A DNA stretch of 64,000 nucleotides, taken from contig CM020620.1 of NCBI GenBank assembly GCA_009829735.1, positions 28,862,951 to 28,926,950 of the forward strand. The letters run 5' to 3'. Made by a program: the position numbers and the translations under genes. Each line of letters begins with the position of its first letter. The stretch's first letter is position 1. Source of the stretch: Pyropia yezoensis. Taxonomy: Eukaryota; Rhodophyta; Bangiophyceae; Bangiales; Bangiaceae. The notes under the pieces were generated by a model. That model was not told the DNA's origin. It saw nothing but the letters and a program-made list of their open reading frames with translations, and ran no database searches. Below are positions 43,574 to 55,190 of this stretch, piece after piece.

Positions 43574-44516
43574 CACCCCCAGTTAAGGGCGGACATCAGG
43601 GTTCAGAGCGAATATTGCATTACATCCAACACGTGCCACGTTCGGGCAACTTCACTGTTGATACGGCTTCCTGGTTGGACGAGAGAAATGACATACGACT
43701 ATCAGCGACAAGGAAAAAAGGAGTAAGAACACAAAAAAGCAACAAGAGAAGAATAAGGTACAACAGTGTCCTTCTTATAGCATCAAAAAATGCCTCACAA
43801 AGTGGGCTTTTTTCTGCATACAAAAAAGCCGTTACCTCAGAGTGCTTCGGCAATTATCCCGAGCGCGTATGCAACTTTCAAGAGCTCTTGCACTTGCATA
43901 TAATTTTTACAGTTCTATCGGAAATCAGTCTGATCCGCAGCGCAAATCGAATGGCCCCACCCGCCCCTGCATGAGCCCACGGTCAGATCCGGACATCAGA
44001 GCGTCGCATGCGGCGCCTTCTCGTCTCAGGTCCGATCGGGCATCGTAACGTCCGTTGAGCATCGTGGCATCCTACCTTGCGCACGTCGGGTCCGCTGCAA
44101 TGGCTTCCAGGCTCCTTTCTCTTCGCTCAGCTTCCCCCTGGGATGCGGGGAAAAACCAACCCGCTCTTTTACCCGTGCAGCTCCCCCCTTTGGCTTTAAA
44201 CGACGCACTCCCCCTCTCTTGGGCTCCCTTGTGTGACTTTGCCGTTGCAGTGGTGATGCCCGAAAAGGTCTGTGCGCTCTCCCGTTGAGAAGAGATGTGC
44301 TGATTCCATGTCGATTTTCAACCCGGGAGGTCCGCCTGAGAAGCCCCATGCAGCTGTGCTCCAATTCTCATCAGACAAGTCGTTTGAACCCTGGAATAGC
44401 GTGACAATTTTCAATATATGTCGTATTTGCTCCTGACACAGCGCTCTGGGCCAATGGCTGATCCGGATTCGCTCTGAACCCTAGTGTCCGCTCTCGGCAC
44501 GGCTTAACTGGGGGTG
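43574..44516. mobile_element. Non-autonomous Chapaev-like element (943 bp)
   Basis: Terminal inverted repeats are cacccccagttaag at 43574-43587 and its reverse complement at 44503-44516. Subterminal sequence also matches in inverted order (cagggttcagagcgaat left, attcgctctgaaccct right). The flanks are cccc and ccct, a possible 4-bp TSD with one mismatch. It has no transposase. Just inside the left end it shares ttgcattaca, gtgccacgtt and gagaaatgac with the 44582-48405 element, so the two belong to one family. Confidence 0.75.
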
Positions 44517-44581
44517 CCCTCCACACACCCTCACGCTGCCCTCACCGAGCCTTTCCAGACAGATGGCAATCCCCCCCTGCT

Positions 44582-47500
44582 CACACCTAGTTAAGGGGCG
44601 ACATAGCGCTTTTGCATTACAGTGCCACGTTGTGGATTTTGACCAGAGAAATGACCTTCAGTCGCTCTCCCGGCGTCACAGACCTCTGCTGCTGTTGCAC
44701 TTCGCCGATCCCCCTCCTCGCCCTCAGTGTGCCTGTACTCGCCATCTACACCTCCAGCTACCTTCCCCAGCCTACAGTGCCTGAACCTGATTGCACCGGT
44801 GTACCCGGTAGCCAGCGGGGATGCCGCAACAGTCGATCCGAGGCGGTCAGGGATCGGCGGCTCTTTGGTACGTACACGGCGCTCGTGGTAACATGTGCGT
44901 ATATGCCTTTTTTTTTTACGTGGACGGCACCATCTGGCACTGTTCGACGAGCTGACCACGCCCATCTATTTTGTGCCTGGGTTTTATATGCTCATTTTTT
45001 CGCTGCGGCACTGTCTTTACTTCGCCTTGACTTGGCTGTGGGTGACTGGCTTCAGTGATGCCGCATCGACCCTCGTGCAAAAAGCCTTTGATAAAGAGCC
45101 CCTTGCGTATGTTTGCATACAGTGCGCCTCCCCATACCTACAGGACAACGTCAAGGCCAGGCGGTGGAGGGATGCTGTGCGGTCGGGGATCATCTGGGGC
45201 TCAGCCGCTATCACCCTCGCTGGCCTCGCCCCCGTGCGTAAACGGAGCGTTCTCGAGCGCACCGACGCCCAGGGGACGCCCCGTGGGCTGTGCGCCACGT
45301 GCTACATGCAGAACCGCAGACGAGGGGCTGCTGATAGAGTGGACCGGCGCGCCATCCAATCAACGCCAGTTCGTGAGCTTGCACCCAGTGTCCGGCCACA
45401 GGTCACCGAGCCCGTCACGGCTCCTGTATCCTCGACTGAGGCAGGACTCCGCCGAGACGTCGTCCGTCTGTCTGGCTTTGCGGTGGCGCCGGTCCGCTGT
45501 GAGACTTCCTCGGTGATTGGGTTGAACGTGGCGCCCAATCCAAGTCAAGCTATTGGATTCATCCTCAAATCGTATGCGAGCATGGAGGACTCCTGCGTGG
45601 AGCAAGTGGAGGCACTTCTCGGACTACATTTAACTAAGACGACCCCAGACAGTTTCACTGCATCGTACAAAGGTAGCCGCCGGCTGTACGTACGAACAAC
45701 GGTGCCGCGCAAGGCAACGGTTGGGGTCCGCCAGAACCAGCGGCGGGCTGCTGAGGCGACCAAGGCGTTCGCCAGGGTCATCCATCACGATCCAAGTCTG
45801 CTGTCGTCAGCGCTGGCTGACATTGTCCGGCGGGCCAACCAGAGCGGGGGGGTGGCTGTCGTTCCGGCTGCCGTCGCCCGCGGCGCGCCGCCGGAGCGCT
45901 TGCAGACCCAGTTTGTCCTTGACAATTGTGTCAGTGGCACACTGTGGCAGCGGTTTCGGTTGCTACTTGGCGGGCCCGCCAGCGGATTGGCCAGGCGGGA
46001 GCGCTTTCGGGAGGACCGCCGGCTGGCTGGGGCAGAGCCGCGGAACGCGGTTGGGTGTAACGGGCAAGGTGCGTACCTGCTGAGCCTGCCTGTCGCCCTC
46101 CAGTCCCTCGTGGACGACTTGCGAGACACCAATCAATTTTTGGAAAGGTGTACAAGGGACAAAGACGGCCGCGAAGTGGCGCCTGTGTCTCCATTCGTGG
46201 AACAGGAGTCTACCGCGGAGGTACATGAGGCGACCGTGGCGGATGTCCAGGAATGCTTTGGATTGGACAAGGGCGGGTTACAAAGCTCTTGTAAAGCTGT
46301 TGTGTCCTGTGCCAATCAAGAGCGCCCCTGCAGCCGCGGGAACACCATACTTTACGGTATTTTTCCCTGTGGGAGTGACGACCACGGCGTGCTGTCCAAA
46401 ATGGCGGAGGTGTACATGCTAGACATTGATGGCCTGCGATTGGCGGGCTTGCTCGTGAACGGCGTCCGGCGAGCGGTGCGGCTGATTTTGACAGGTGACT
46501 ACAGCTTCCTGACGGCCTGGTGTGGCCACCTCGGCGCAAGCAGCCGCATGCCCTGCCTGTGGTGCACAGCCATGCGTCGTCGCACGGCGACCAATGGAGA
46601 GCTCGTTGACAAGTACGGAGACATGCAAGCTGGCAGCAGAGCACGTGGCACGCTGCGGACAGCCGACCACTTTGCCAAGATGGCTGCAACGTATGCGACG
46701 GGGAACAATGATACACTCCCTAAGGGTCTTACACTCGAGGAGCACCTCTCTGTTGAGCGCCGCCCTCTCATGGTCATCCCCCCCGACCATATCTCCCCCA
46801 TGCCGTTGCACCTCACCTTGGGCGTTACAGTCTGGCTGCTTCGATTGAGCACTGAAGCCGTTTATTTCTATAACGGATTGGAGCAAGGGCAGGCCTACGT
46901 GGCCGCGCTGGCCAGTCTACTCGGGCAGTCTATGGGTGTCAGCCCCGCCCCATATTTTGGGGGCGCTTTTGAAGGACGGCAGTGCCAGCGTATCGCCCGT
47001 AGGATGGAGATGGTTTGCACTCTTATTGCTGGATACGTGCCAGAGGCGGCAGCGGCGGCGTTTTCTGGCGCGTGCACTACCTGGCGCGAGATTATTTCTG
47101 TGCTGACCCGTGTGCAGGCCAGCTCCCCAGCAGAGGTCGTTGAGTTTCGGTGGCACACAGCCACCTTTGTGGACGGCCTGCTAGATGCGTTTCCGTGGTC
47201 GACGGTTACCCCCAAGATGCATGCGCTTTGCTGCCATGCTCCAGACTTTTTGAACCGCTTTGGTAGTCTGGGGCGTTACAGTGAACAAGGGATCGAGGCG
47301 TGGCACGGTCACTTTAACCACACCGCTGTCCATCACCCGGCTGGCACGTTTTTGGAGAGCTGTCGATCGTACGTCACGCGGTCGGCCATGTCCCGGGCAC
47401 CAGGCGATGAGGCCCACAACCGGGGTAAGAGACGGGCGCGAGCGAAGGCAGGGGCCGGAGCTCGCGCTGCCAAGCGGACAGACGACAAGCGAACGACGTC

Positions 47501-48405
47501 TGGGATGGTACTGGCTGGTGAACCGCGCCTTATGGCCGACTCCTGTGCTCTAAAAAGGCAGGACGACGCAGAGAAGTGGGCGCGAGACATGCTGGGCGAG
47601 GCGGTCACAAAAATTGAGACATATCGAGGGAGGGTCCCCGCGTCTGTCCCTCGCGTCGCCGTCACGGGTGACGACGGCGCGCCGTTCACGGCCGCGGACA
47701 TTTATGGGGAGCTGCTGGAGGGAGACACTGCGAGTTTGATGGGTTTGCTTGAGGATTATTCTGGATAAAGAGGACTGTACGCCTGGGCGTGTATCGTTAG
47801 AGGGCGCGCAGACAGTCCTCACCGCGAGCCTGCATGACTTGTCGTTGGCCGACTCCGTTTTGACGGCCGACCGCTGGGTGTGCACGCCACTGTGGCCTGC
47901 CCGAGGGAAGGCAACCATTGAGCCCTGGCATCACCCGCCGCCGGAGACGGGCAGCCGTGTCCTTGCCTGAGTGGGCCGCGCGCCGGAAAGTGTCCAGCGC
48001 ACGTCTGGCGCTCTTGCTCAGATAAGGGCCTCGCGCTGTGCGACCAAACCCCTTGCCGCCCACGCGGGCGTGCGGACGTGGGGGGGTGGACGCCCGAGCG
48101 TGACTGTCCGGGCCCGACTGTGACCAAGCATCTTTCAGGTGTCGGACAAGAACTCAGCCCGCGCTCCATCCTCGGGTCAAGTTTCATTGAGCGGATCACC
48201 CCGGGATGCGCGATGGAAGGGGTCCAGCGTGCCACGTATCAGAATTGTGGAGGCCCGTGCCCATGCATGTGAGATGTTCTGACAGATCGTCTGGCAGCCA
48301 ACCACAACGCTCCGAGCAGGACCGGCTTTCGCAGGCATCCAATGGGGGACTCGATGCGAGTTCGAAAGCCCTATGTCGCCTCAGAGGGGGTCTTAACTAG
48401 GTGTG
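44582..48405 (+). mobile_element. Chapaev-like (CMC) DNA transposon with transposase
   Basis: 3,824 bp. Terminal inverted repeats are cacacctagttaag at 44582-44595 and its reverse complement at 48392-48405. A second inverted block, ggcgacatag, lies a few bases further in on both sides. A 4-bp TSD, tgct, is present at 44578-44581 and 48406-48409. Ends beginning CAC with a 4-bp TSD are the hallmark of the Chapaev group of the CMC (CACTA-Mirage-Chapaev) superfamily. One large transposase-like gene fills it. Confidence 0.75.
44988..47768 (+). CDS. Chapaev/CMC-like transposase, about 926 aa
   Basis: The large ORF occupies the Chapaev-like element and ends TAA at 47766. The frame is open from 44895, but the first in-frame ATG is 44988; a spliced N-terminus is possible (acceptor-like ttcag near 45052). 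Cys pairs near the N-terminus (CIQCAS, then CATCYMQN) look like a zinc-binding module. The central region has LTGDYSFLTAWCGHLG with MPCLWCTAM (candidate catalytic Asp and Cys-x2-Cys), then PPDHISPMPLHLTLGV. The C-terminal region has PKMHALCCHAPDFL and GRYSEQGIEAWHGHFNH (candidate Glu and His). These fit a large DDE/D transposase. Naming it CMC-like rests mainly on the element's TIR and TSD. The tail is basic (KRRARAKAGAGARAAKR). Confidence 0.65.
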   Translation: MLIFSLRHCLYFALTWLWVTGFSDAASTLVQKAFDKEPLAYVCIQCASPYLQDNVKARRWRDAVRSGIIWGSAAITLAGLAPVRKRSVLERTDAQGTPRGLCATCYMQNRRRGAADRVDRRAIQSTPVRELAPSVRPQVTEPVTAPVSSTEAGLRRDVVRLSGFAVAPVRCETSSVIGLNVAPNPSQAIGFILKSYASMEDSCVEQVEALLGLHLTKTTPDSFTASYKGSRRLYVRTTVPRKATVGVRQNQRRAAEATKAFARVIHHDPSLLSSALADIVRRANQSGGVAVVPAAVARGAPPERLQTQFVLDNCVSGTLWQRFRLLLGGPASGLARRERFREDRRLAGAEPRNAVGCNGQGAYLLSLPVALQSLVDDLRDTNQFLERCTRDKDGREVAPVSPFVEQESTAEVHEATVADVQECFGLDKGGLQSSCKAVVSCANQERPCSRGNTILYGIFPCGSDDHGVLSKMAEVYMLDIDGLRLAGLLVNGVRRAVRLILTGDYSFLTAWCGHLGASSRMPCLWCTAMRRRTATNGELVDKYGDMQAGSRARGTLRTADHFAKMAATYATGNNDTLPKGLTLEEHLSVERRPLMVIPPDHISPMPLHLTLGVTVWLLRLSTEAVYFYNGLEQGQAYVAALASLLGQSMGVSPAPYFGGAFEGRQCQRIARRMEMVCTLIAGYVPEAAAAAFSGACTTWREIISVLTRVQASSPAEVVEFRWHTATFVDGLLDAFPWSTVTPKMHALCCHAPDFLNRFGSLGRYSEQGIEAWHGHFNHTAVHHPAGTFLESCRSYVTRSAMSRAPGDEAHNRGKRRARAKAGAGARAAKRTDDKRTTSGMVLAGEPRLMADSCALKRQDDAEKWARDMLGEAVTKIETYRGRVPASVPRVAVTGDDGAPFTAADIYGELLEGDTASLMGLLEDYSG

Positions 48406-51400
48406 TGCTGATCGCCCACCCGCGCTCTACGACCCCCCTCGATTGGTATGGATGCTTTGCGGGGGATGTCTCCTCCCCCCGCGGTGCGGCCGCCCCGCCG
48501 GGCCGCCGCGGAGCACGTCCCCCCGAGGGAGAGCTGTCGCCCGCTGCTCTGCCCATGGCCGTGGCCCTCAGGTGCGCACCATCCCCGTCGCGGCCGTCGT
48601 CAATGGCTGCCGCCCGCCGCTGGTCGCATCCCCCAGTATCCCCCCCGCCCCGCCGCCACAGTCGCCGCCACCACCGTCCATACCACTCACGCCGCCGACA
48701 CTGTCCACACCACTCTGCCGCGGTCGCCGCCACGTTGCCCGGCACGCCGCCCCGCTGCTCCGCCAGGGGCGCGCCGCGGGCCCCCGACGGCCCGGGCAGG
48801 GAGGAAGCGGGGGGGGGGGAAGCCAGGCCCCGCCCCAAGCTCGCACCAAGGACGCCCGTCCTCCCCCCGGTCAGTGTTGACGGCCGCCTGCACCCCCACC
48901 ACCGCGTCGGGGAGTGTGCGGGGCGGGCCGACCACCACCACCAGCAGCGGCTGGATAGGCATCCGCGGGGGCACGGCCTCGGCGGGGGCCGGTCCACCCC
49001 CCTCGCACGCCACGCCACCCCCTCACAACTGCCGGAACTGCGCAACCCACTGTCGTCACCGCCGTCACCGACCTTGGCCTGTACCGGTCCCTCCCTCGGG
49101 GCATTGGGGCGCCCGCGCCACCGCCTCTGGCCGCTGCTTCATCACCGCCCCCCACAGATGGCGCAGGGCGGGGGAGTGGGACCCGCGGTGCTCCCCCCCC
49201 CAACTCCCCCCACACCAGACCCCCGACGGCGCAGGCACCCCCGCCGGGCAGGCGACCCGCGCCCGCTACCCGTGCCCCCGCTGCCATCAGCCGAGCCGCC
49301 ACCGCGACGAGCCCACCTCCATCGACACGGCCGACAGGCGTGTCGGGGAAAAGGGGCCAGGCACAGATGGGGGTGGGGGGGGTGAAGCGGCCGCAGCCGC
49401 AGCCGCAACGCCTTGTACGCGCCGCCCTTGCCCGCGCCGCCTGTGCTCTGCCCTGCAGCCGTCGCCAAGGGCGGCGAGGGGAAGGGGGGGGTGGGGAGAA
49501 GCCGCTGCCGCCCCGCTGTCCGCAGCGGCTGCGGAGCCCACCGGGGCAAGAACGCGGCACGGGGTGGGGGGGGGGGGCCACCAGTGGCAACATACCGCCA
49601 CCGCCCCGCGGGCGGTGTGGCACGTGCGGCCCTCCCCCCCGCCCCTCCCTCCCCCCCCCGCCAATGAGGGGGGCACCCCGCACACGCGACGCGTCGGGTA
49701 AGCGGCCACCGGTGCGGGGGCGTCCGCCCGCAAGCAGCGGCCGCTTGCCCGGCTTGACGCGGTGGCGGGCCACCCAAGAGAGCCCCGCCGGTCCGACCTC
49801 GCCGCGGCCGCCACCTCCCCCGCCCGCTACCAGGGGTGCCGCGGCGCCCCACCGGGGGTGCCCTGGCCGCAGCGACCGCCCTTCCGCACGGCCGCCAGTC
49901 CCCCGTCAGTACAGCCACCTCCTTCCACCTCTACGACGGCAGCTGCCCGGGTAAGAGTCCACACCGCGCCGCCCATAGAAGACGTCGCCGCCCCATCCTC
50001 CCGCGCATCCATTGCCGATACTGCATCCGCCGCCTCTCCTTGCCGCCGGCGCCCGTCATCGTCGCCTGCAGTCGTGGCCATGGCCGCACCCACACACCGG
50101 CGGTACGCCGCGGGGCCACCCAGCGCCACCCACAAGCCTCGTCGCCCCCCGTCCGCTGCGGGCACGGGGCGGCGGCGGACCCCCCGTCGCCCGCCACGAC
50201 AGTCAAGACCAACAGCACCGACAGACGCGACGCTTCCCGCCCCCCCCCCCCCCCCCCCCCCCCGACATGACTCCAACACGCCATTCACGGTGGGCGCCGG
50301 CAGGGCCTCACCCGCCACGTCACGCATCACCCACTCGACCCCACGCCCAGCCCATGCAGACCGTGCCGTCTCAGCCGGGGGTGGTGGCCCTGGTAGACAA
50401 AGCGGCCGTGGACCCGCCCCGTGTGCACACCGGGGCCATTGCCACACCTGCCACGCTCGCCACCGCCGTTGTCGCCGTCGTCGCCGCCGCTACAATCGCC
50501 GCTGCCGTCTCCGGCAGAGCCGCCACGCCGCCGGGGGCATCGGCTGCCCCCCCCGACGCCAGCAGCCGCCCCGACCTCAACCTGTGTCGCTCCGGCCCGC
50601 GCCGACACGATCGCCCAGCGCGCCGCCGCGTCCACCGCTTCCATTGCCGGGCCTGCCGACGCCGCCCGAACCCCCCACCGGGACCACGTCCCCCCATCCG
50701 ACAAGACCGAGGGACAAACATGTCGAGGGGGCCGCCGCCGGCGCTCGCGCATTGCGCCAACCGCCGCCCTCCCCCAGTCCCCAACCCCAGCCACCAACCC
50801 CCGCCCCCAACACCGTAGCCACCACCTACCTCGACGTACAAAACAGCACAGGGGACTTCGACGTACAAAATGGCAAAGAGGAATCTGCGCGCCAGGCGGT
50901 CAGTGGCGTCAGTGGGCAGACGAAAAAGCACCAAAACAGGGACAGGCCGCGCTAATGCCCCAGTCCCAGCTGCTCCGCCCCGACCCCCGCCTCTCCCCCC
51001 CGCGCTACTTCACACCCAACCCGTTAGGCCGGGAAAACAGCCAGGCAGGCACACCCCCTGGGTCCACACTCAGGGGTGGCACGCCGCCGCCCCGTCCCCC
51101 CGCGAGCGCCCCCGTCGCCTCCGCCACCGCCGCACGCGCAAACCGTCACCGAGCCACACACCACGGGGAGACGGCACACCAGACGGTCAGGGACGTCAGT
51201 GACCAGCATGAAAAGGTGGCAGGATGCGTGCCGGGGAGGTCTCGTGGCAAGCGGTGGGGGTGGGAGCAGGAAAGGGGAGGGTGGTGACGCCCGCCACGCC
51301 CGCCGCGACCAGCGCCAAGAAGAGGGACAGACATTGTGTTGGTGGCGGCGGCGGCAGCCGCCGTCGGGGGGGGAGACGTGCCGGGCAACGGGGGGGTGGA

Positions 51401-51480
51401 GCGGCCTCTCCGCACGCCAACCGAGGGAAAGCAAGCGTCGATTGGGGAGGGGCCCGGCACGCCGCCCGTGAGCGTTAACT
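48406..51480. other. GC-rich, C-tract-rich region without a supported gene
   Basis: 3.1 kb of very GC-rich sequence with many C and G runs (for example near 49205, 49570 and 50240). Long frames exist on both strands but are Pro/Arg/Ala/Gly-dominated and contradict one another. A minus-strand reading between about 50370 and 49830 (VEWVMRDVAGEALPAPTVNGVLES, then MATTAGDDDGRRRQGEAADA) is the least random, but I recognise nothing. A short direct repeat cgacgtacaaaa occurs at about 50833 and 50861. Confidence 0.45.
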
Positions 51481-52644
51481 TTAACGAGTCATTTTTTTTT
51501 TTTTCTCGTCAACCGGCACTTACTTGCAGCCACTCGCTCCCCCAGCGCAACGCTACCCGTCACGTTCCCACCTTCCGCTGCCGCTGCGACGAGACCGCCT
51601 CGGCGTTTCCATACCCACCGCCTCGGCGCTTCCGTACCCACACCCTGCTGGGGCCACCTCTCTGTCCCTTGAGTGGCGTCCTCTCCGGTCGTCTTGCGTG
51701 GTTGGGTGCTCTATCTGTAAGTTTTTTCTGGTTATGCAAGGCAGCGGCCCTGAGCTCATCGGTGGTGCTTCTCTGGTACGAGCACCCAGCCTCATGGGCA
51801 GTCGGGCTCTTGGCCGCCGTGGACTCGGGGTCACTCGAAAGAGTGGGAGACGTCAGTGTGCCGTAGTAGTACGCGGGTCCAGAGCAGCAGTGCGTGATGA
51901 TTCAGCCGGGTCACAAGCAGGTGACGTGACAATGTGGATGCGGGGTGCCTTTGTGGGGCACCGCGTGACTGCAAGGTCCGCTTGCGTCCACTTTGCTAAC
52001 CAGGCTGATGGTGGCTGTGTGGTCTGTGCTACGAGAGATATCTGCTTTCTCCTTTTTTGGTATCTTCTGATGCGCCTGTCTCTCGCTGGTGCTATTTCCC
52101 GTTTTCTGTTGTCCCTGTGGTCTGCCTCGTTGTGGAACATGCCTGTTTGGTGGCTCTTTCCGGCAGACCTGCCCTGACGTCCAACAGCCATTTGTTCCTG
52201 AGCGCGCCGTCAAGCGGGGCGGGCCTCCATACAAGACCTAGGTATGCTTCAGAGCTGCTTCTGCTGTGTTCATGGTGACGGACATGCTGTATCTCTTTTC
52301 TTGGGCTCTATGGGACGCTTTTTGTGCGTGTGTGACCGCTGTGTGCTTTTGTCTGCTCTTTTATATGCGTCATCTTGCTTCTTCCCGTCGGCCAATTGTT
52401 CACTGGGGTTGTGTGTAGCAGGCCACGTCGGGGAGGCTTGCTGTTCAGCCAACTGATTGCAGAGGTCGTCGCTCCTCGTCATTTTCTTGTTGGCATTTTG
52501 TGGACGGTGGTCGCCATCGCGTTCTTGATGAAGCTGCATTATTGTGGCCCAGTCACCGGCGCCGCATCCACAGACTGTACATTCCCTCCAGCCTCAACTC
52601 AAAGCGCTCTTCAGAGCTTATTCCCCGCCAACGCCAACACAGGC
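51481..52644. other. Upstream region of kinase-like gene, less GC-rich
   Basis: It begins with a poly-T run near 51491-51503 and has much lower GC than the block before it. No domain is recognisable. It probably includes the promoter and 5' UTR of the kinase-like gene; an alternative upstream ATG in the same frame is at 52528. Confidence 0.4.
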
Positions 52645-54690
52645 ATGTCTTCCGATGGTTCTTCCACAAGTACCCGCGGTATTGCGCGTACCAACGAAGC
52701 AGCTGCCAAGATGTATGCTTTGGCGGTGCAGCATTTGGAGGAGGTGCAGCGTGGGCGTTCATCCACCACCGACCCGGAAGGTCCCTCTGCTGAGGCGCTC
52801 TTCAACGCCAATGTTGCTCTTGCCGAGGCGAAGGTCTCCGTGGCCATGAAGGGGATTCTTGTTTTTCACGCTCTGCAAGCAGCAGCGGTGTCTGGTGCTG
52901 GTGCCGCGTCGGCGCAGCGGCTGGACAAAGCCCAAGAGGCGCTGCGGGACGCTGAAAGGCAGCAGCGTCGACGAGAGGAGGAACTACAGTACGTAATCAA
53001 GTGCAATACCCCCCTGGACCAGCCGCCTGCTGCGGTCGAAGAATCCCAGCGTAGGCGCATTGTGCTTCAGAATGGTACCTGTCGGTCGGCGTCAGACTCT
53101 ACCTCTCAGGCGAAGGGCCTTGATGGCCCCGGGACGCTGCCGTGCTTCCTCTTTGACCCAACTCCTGATGGGCGTGTGGTGGCGGCGCTGCTTCCTGAAC
53201 CCGCTTGGAACGATGCCGCTGCACCGGTGCCGGCCCTGCTCGCGTGTGACACGGCGCGGCTGGACATGACAGATACTATGGAGAAGGTGACGGATGGAGG
53301 CGTTCTCAAGGAAGTGACCGTGCCTCACGTCGTTGGCAAGTTGCTGGAGCAGTACCATGCCAAGAGCGAGGTGGTCCTGAACAAGACGGCGATGCTTCAT
53401 TGTGGTGTGGCATCCGTCTTGGCAGACAGTGCCTCCCAGCCGGACGAAATGGGTGGCATCCAGATGCAGGCGGGAAGACGCGGATTCATCCCGTGCCGGG
53501 TACGGGAGTACAAGCGCTCCAGCCGATCGTGTCTTGACGTCCTACCACAGGCTTTTTTGGTTGCTGCCAACTTGTGCGCTCACCTTGTGCGCCTAGGGCT
53601 TCGTCCTGTCGACGCCATTGTACCTGTCGACGTCGTTGCGGGTAACATGATCCAGTTTGGGGCCTGCTTCCTTGCTGATGGGACGCTCCCACTTCCTCTG
53701 GTCCTCAGCGATCCGCTCAACCTCGGGTCACGGGCTGGCGCACGCGGCGCTGATGGCTACCTCCGCAAGACGCAGCAGCACCTGGAACACCTATTTGCGC
53801 TGCTGCGGGCGGCAACGCCGCAGGCGGAGCCCTGTCCTGCTGTCGCCTTCCTCGACGTCCCGGACTCGGTGTTTGTGAAGCAGCATTGCGTCAACATTGA
53901 CAACTGCAAGTCTAACGCCACGGCTCTGGGGAATGCCGTTGGGAGCGCGCTGGAGCAGGAGAAACTGCGCACGTGGGTCGTCAACATGTACCACGTGTTT
54001 GGGCAGCTGTACGAGTTTGGCCCGCGCACCAAGGTGTGCTTCCCACTTGGCCACGCGGTCAACGTGCTGCTGCCGGGCGAGCCCGACACGCCATCCTGGG
54101 GCATGTTCTTCCCAAACCTGTCTTTGTCATCCAATCTCAACGCTGGTGGCGCGTACAAGCTTCACCCCCCTGCGACCAAGTCCCAACTGGCTCGCTTCGC
54201 CGCCGCCCTAGGCGTCTTCATCTCGGAGATTCATGCTGCACAGGTCGTGCACGGCGACCTGTACCCCTCCAACATTCTCTGGCGGGAGGTGGCACCCACC
54301 CCAAGCGCCTCTGGACCTGCGGCTGATGACGCGGGTCCCACCCACGTTACCCAGGACGGCGGCTACCTGATGGAGCTCAAGATTGTGGACTGGGACACGG
54401 CTTTCTTCCTCCGTCGCAAGGGCACCACGTGGGACGTGCCGCCGCACCTGTTGGAGCTGTGGAAGGACAAACCTAAGTGGCTGGGCAGGTTCCACACCTC
54501 TCGCGACCCGCGCGACCTAGACATCTTTATGGCGGATGTGCTGCAGTTCGTCCTTGAGGAGTATGAGCAGACCAGCCAGGAGTCCCCTGTGGTTGCGCTG
54601 TGGGAACAAGTCGCTGACGCAACATCCGTGCGGGAGAGCAACGCCAAGTTCAAGATGCTGCAGCAGATGTACGTCACTAAGAACTCCTGA
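52645..54690 (+). CDS. Protein-kinase-like fold protein, about 681 aa
   Basis: The start is the ATG at 52645 (MSSDGSSTSTRG); ATG 52528 would add 39 residues. The N-terminal 120 residues include a coiled coil (RLDKAQEALRDAERQQRRREEELQYVI). The C-terminal third has the kinase catalytic-loop signature VVHGDLYPSNILW (HGDxxxxN) at about 54250 and the metal-binding LKIVDWDTAFF (DWD in place of DFG) at about 54380. These define a protein-kinase-like fold, closer to atypical kinases than to canonical Ser/Thr kinases. The N-lobe Lys is not obvious; VREYKRSSRS and VVLNKTAML are candidates. It ends TGA. Whether it is a host gene or transposon passenger is unclear, as mobile elements surround it. Confidence 0.6.
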   Translation: MSSDGSSTSTRGIARTNEAAAKMYALAVQHLEEVQRGRSSTTDPEGPSAEALFNANVALAEAKVSVAMKGILVFHALQAAAVSGAGAASAQRLDKAQEALRDAERQQRRREEELQYVIKCNTPLDQPPAAVEESQRRRIVLQNGTCRSASDSTSQAKGLDGPGTLPCFLFDPTPDGRVVAALLPEPAWNDAAAPVPALLACDTARLDMTDTMEKVTDGGVLKEVTVPHVVGKLLEQYHAKSEVVLNKTAMLHCGVASVLADSASQPDEMGGIQMQAGRRGFIPCRVREYKRSSRSCLDVLPQAFLVAANLCAHLVRLGLRPVDAIVPVDVVAGNMIQFGACFLADGTLPLPLVLSDPLNLGSRAGARGADGYLRKTQQHLEHLFALLRAATPQAEPCPAVAFLDVPDSVFVKQHCVNIDNCKSNATALGNAVGSALEQEKLRTWVVNMYHVFGQLYEFGPRTKVCFPLGHAVNVLLPGEPDTPSWGMFFPNLSLSSNLNAGGAYKLHPPATKSQLARFAAALGVFISEIHAAQVVHGDLYPSNILWREVAPTPSASGPAADDAGPTHVTQDGGYLMELKIVDWDTAFFLRRKGTTWDVPPHLLELWKDKPKWLGRFHTSRDPRDLDIFMADVLQFVLEEYEQTSQESPVVALWEQVADATSVRESNAKFKMLQQMYVTKNS

Positions 54691-55190
54691 GCCATAGTGC
54701 CTGTGGTGGCTGCCCCCCTGGGCTCCGCCCCCGCCGCCTTCTGCTCCCGCTCCCGCTTGATGGTCTCCCTGGGGCGCTCCGTGACGCTCGCGTTGTCATT
54801 TACGGCGGGGTGGGACGTCGCCACGGTGGTCGTGTTTTACGACGCGCGGCCGCGGGTGTACAACCTGGTGGCGGGGGATCTGACGTGAGACGTGGCGTAC
54901 GCGTTGGGGTATGCGTTGGGGGACCGGCTGGCGGGGGGGGGGCGAAGGAGAGGCCAGGGGGGGGGAGGGGTGAGAGAAGAAAGGGGAGAGGGGGAGCGGG
55001 GAGGGGGAGGCTCAGTCGTCCATTGGGACGAGGGGACGGCTGGCCCCTGGAGGGGTATGTAGAGATGGGGGGGGGCTGAGGAGACCTGGGTGCATAGACA
55101 GACACAGGCGGTGGCTGCAAAAGACGCCACCATACAGACACTTTCGCGTGTGTGACACGGGGCGCCGACCCGTGCCGGTCAGACCCACAG
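54691..55190. other. G-rich intergenic spacer
   Basis: Contains long G runs (about 54930-55010) and no supported gene. A short plus-strand reading at 54750-54888 (FTAGWDVATVVVFYDARPRVYNLVAGDLT) looks slightly coding-like but is isolated. Confidence 0.4.

Noticed and set aside
48406-51480. Possible multi-exon host gene
   Set aside because: No family motif, no consistent frame and no convincing splice chain could be found.
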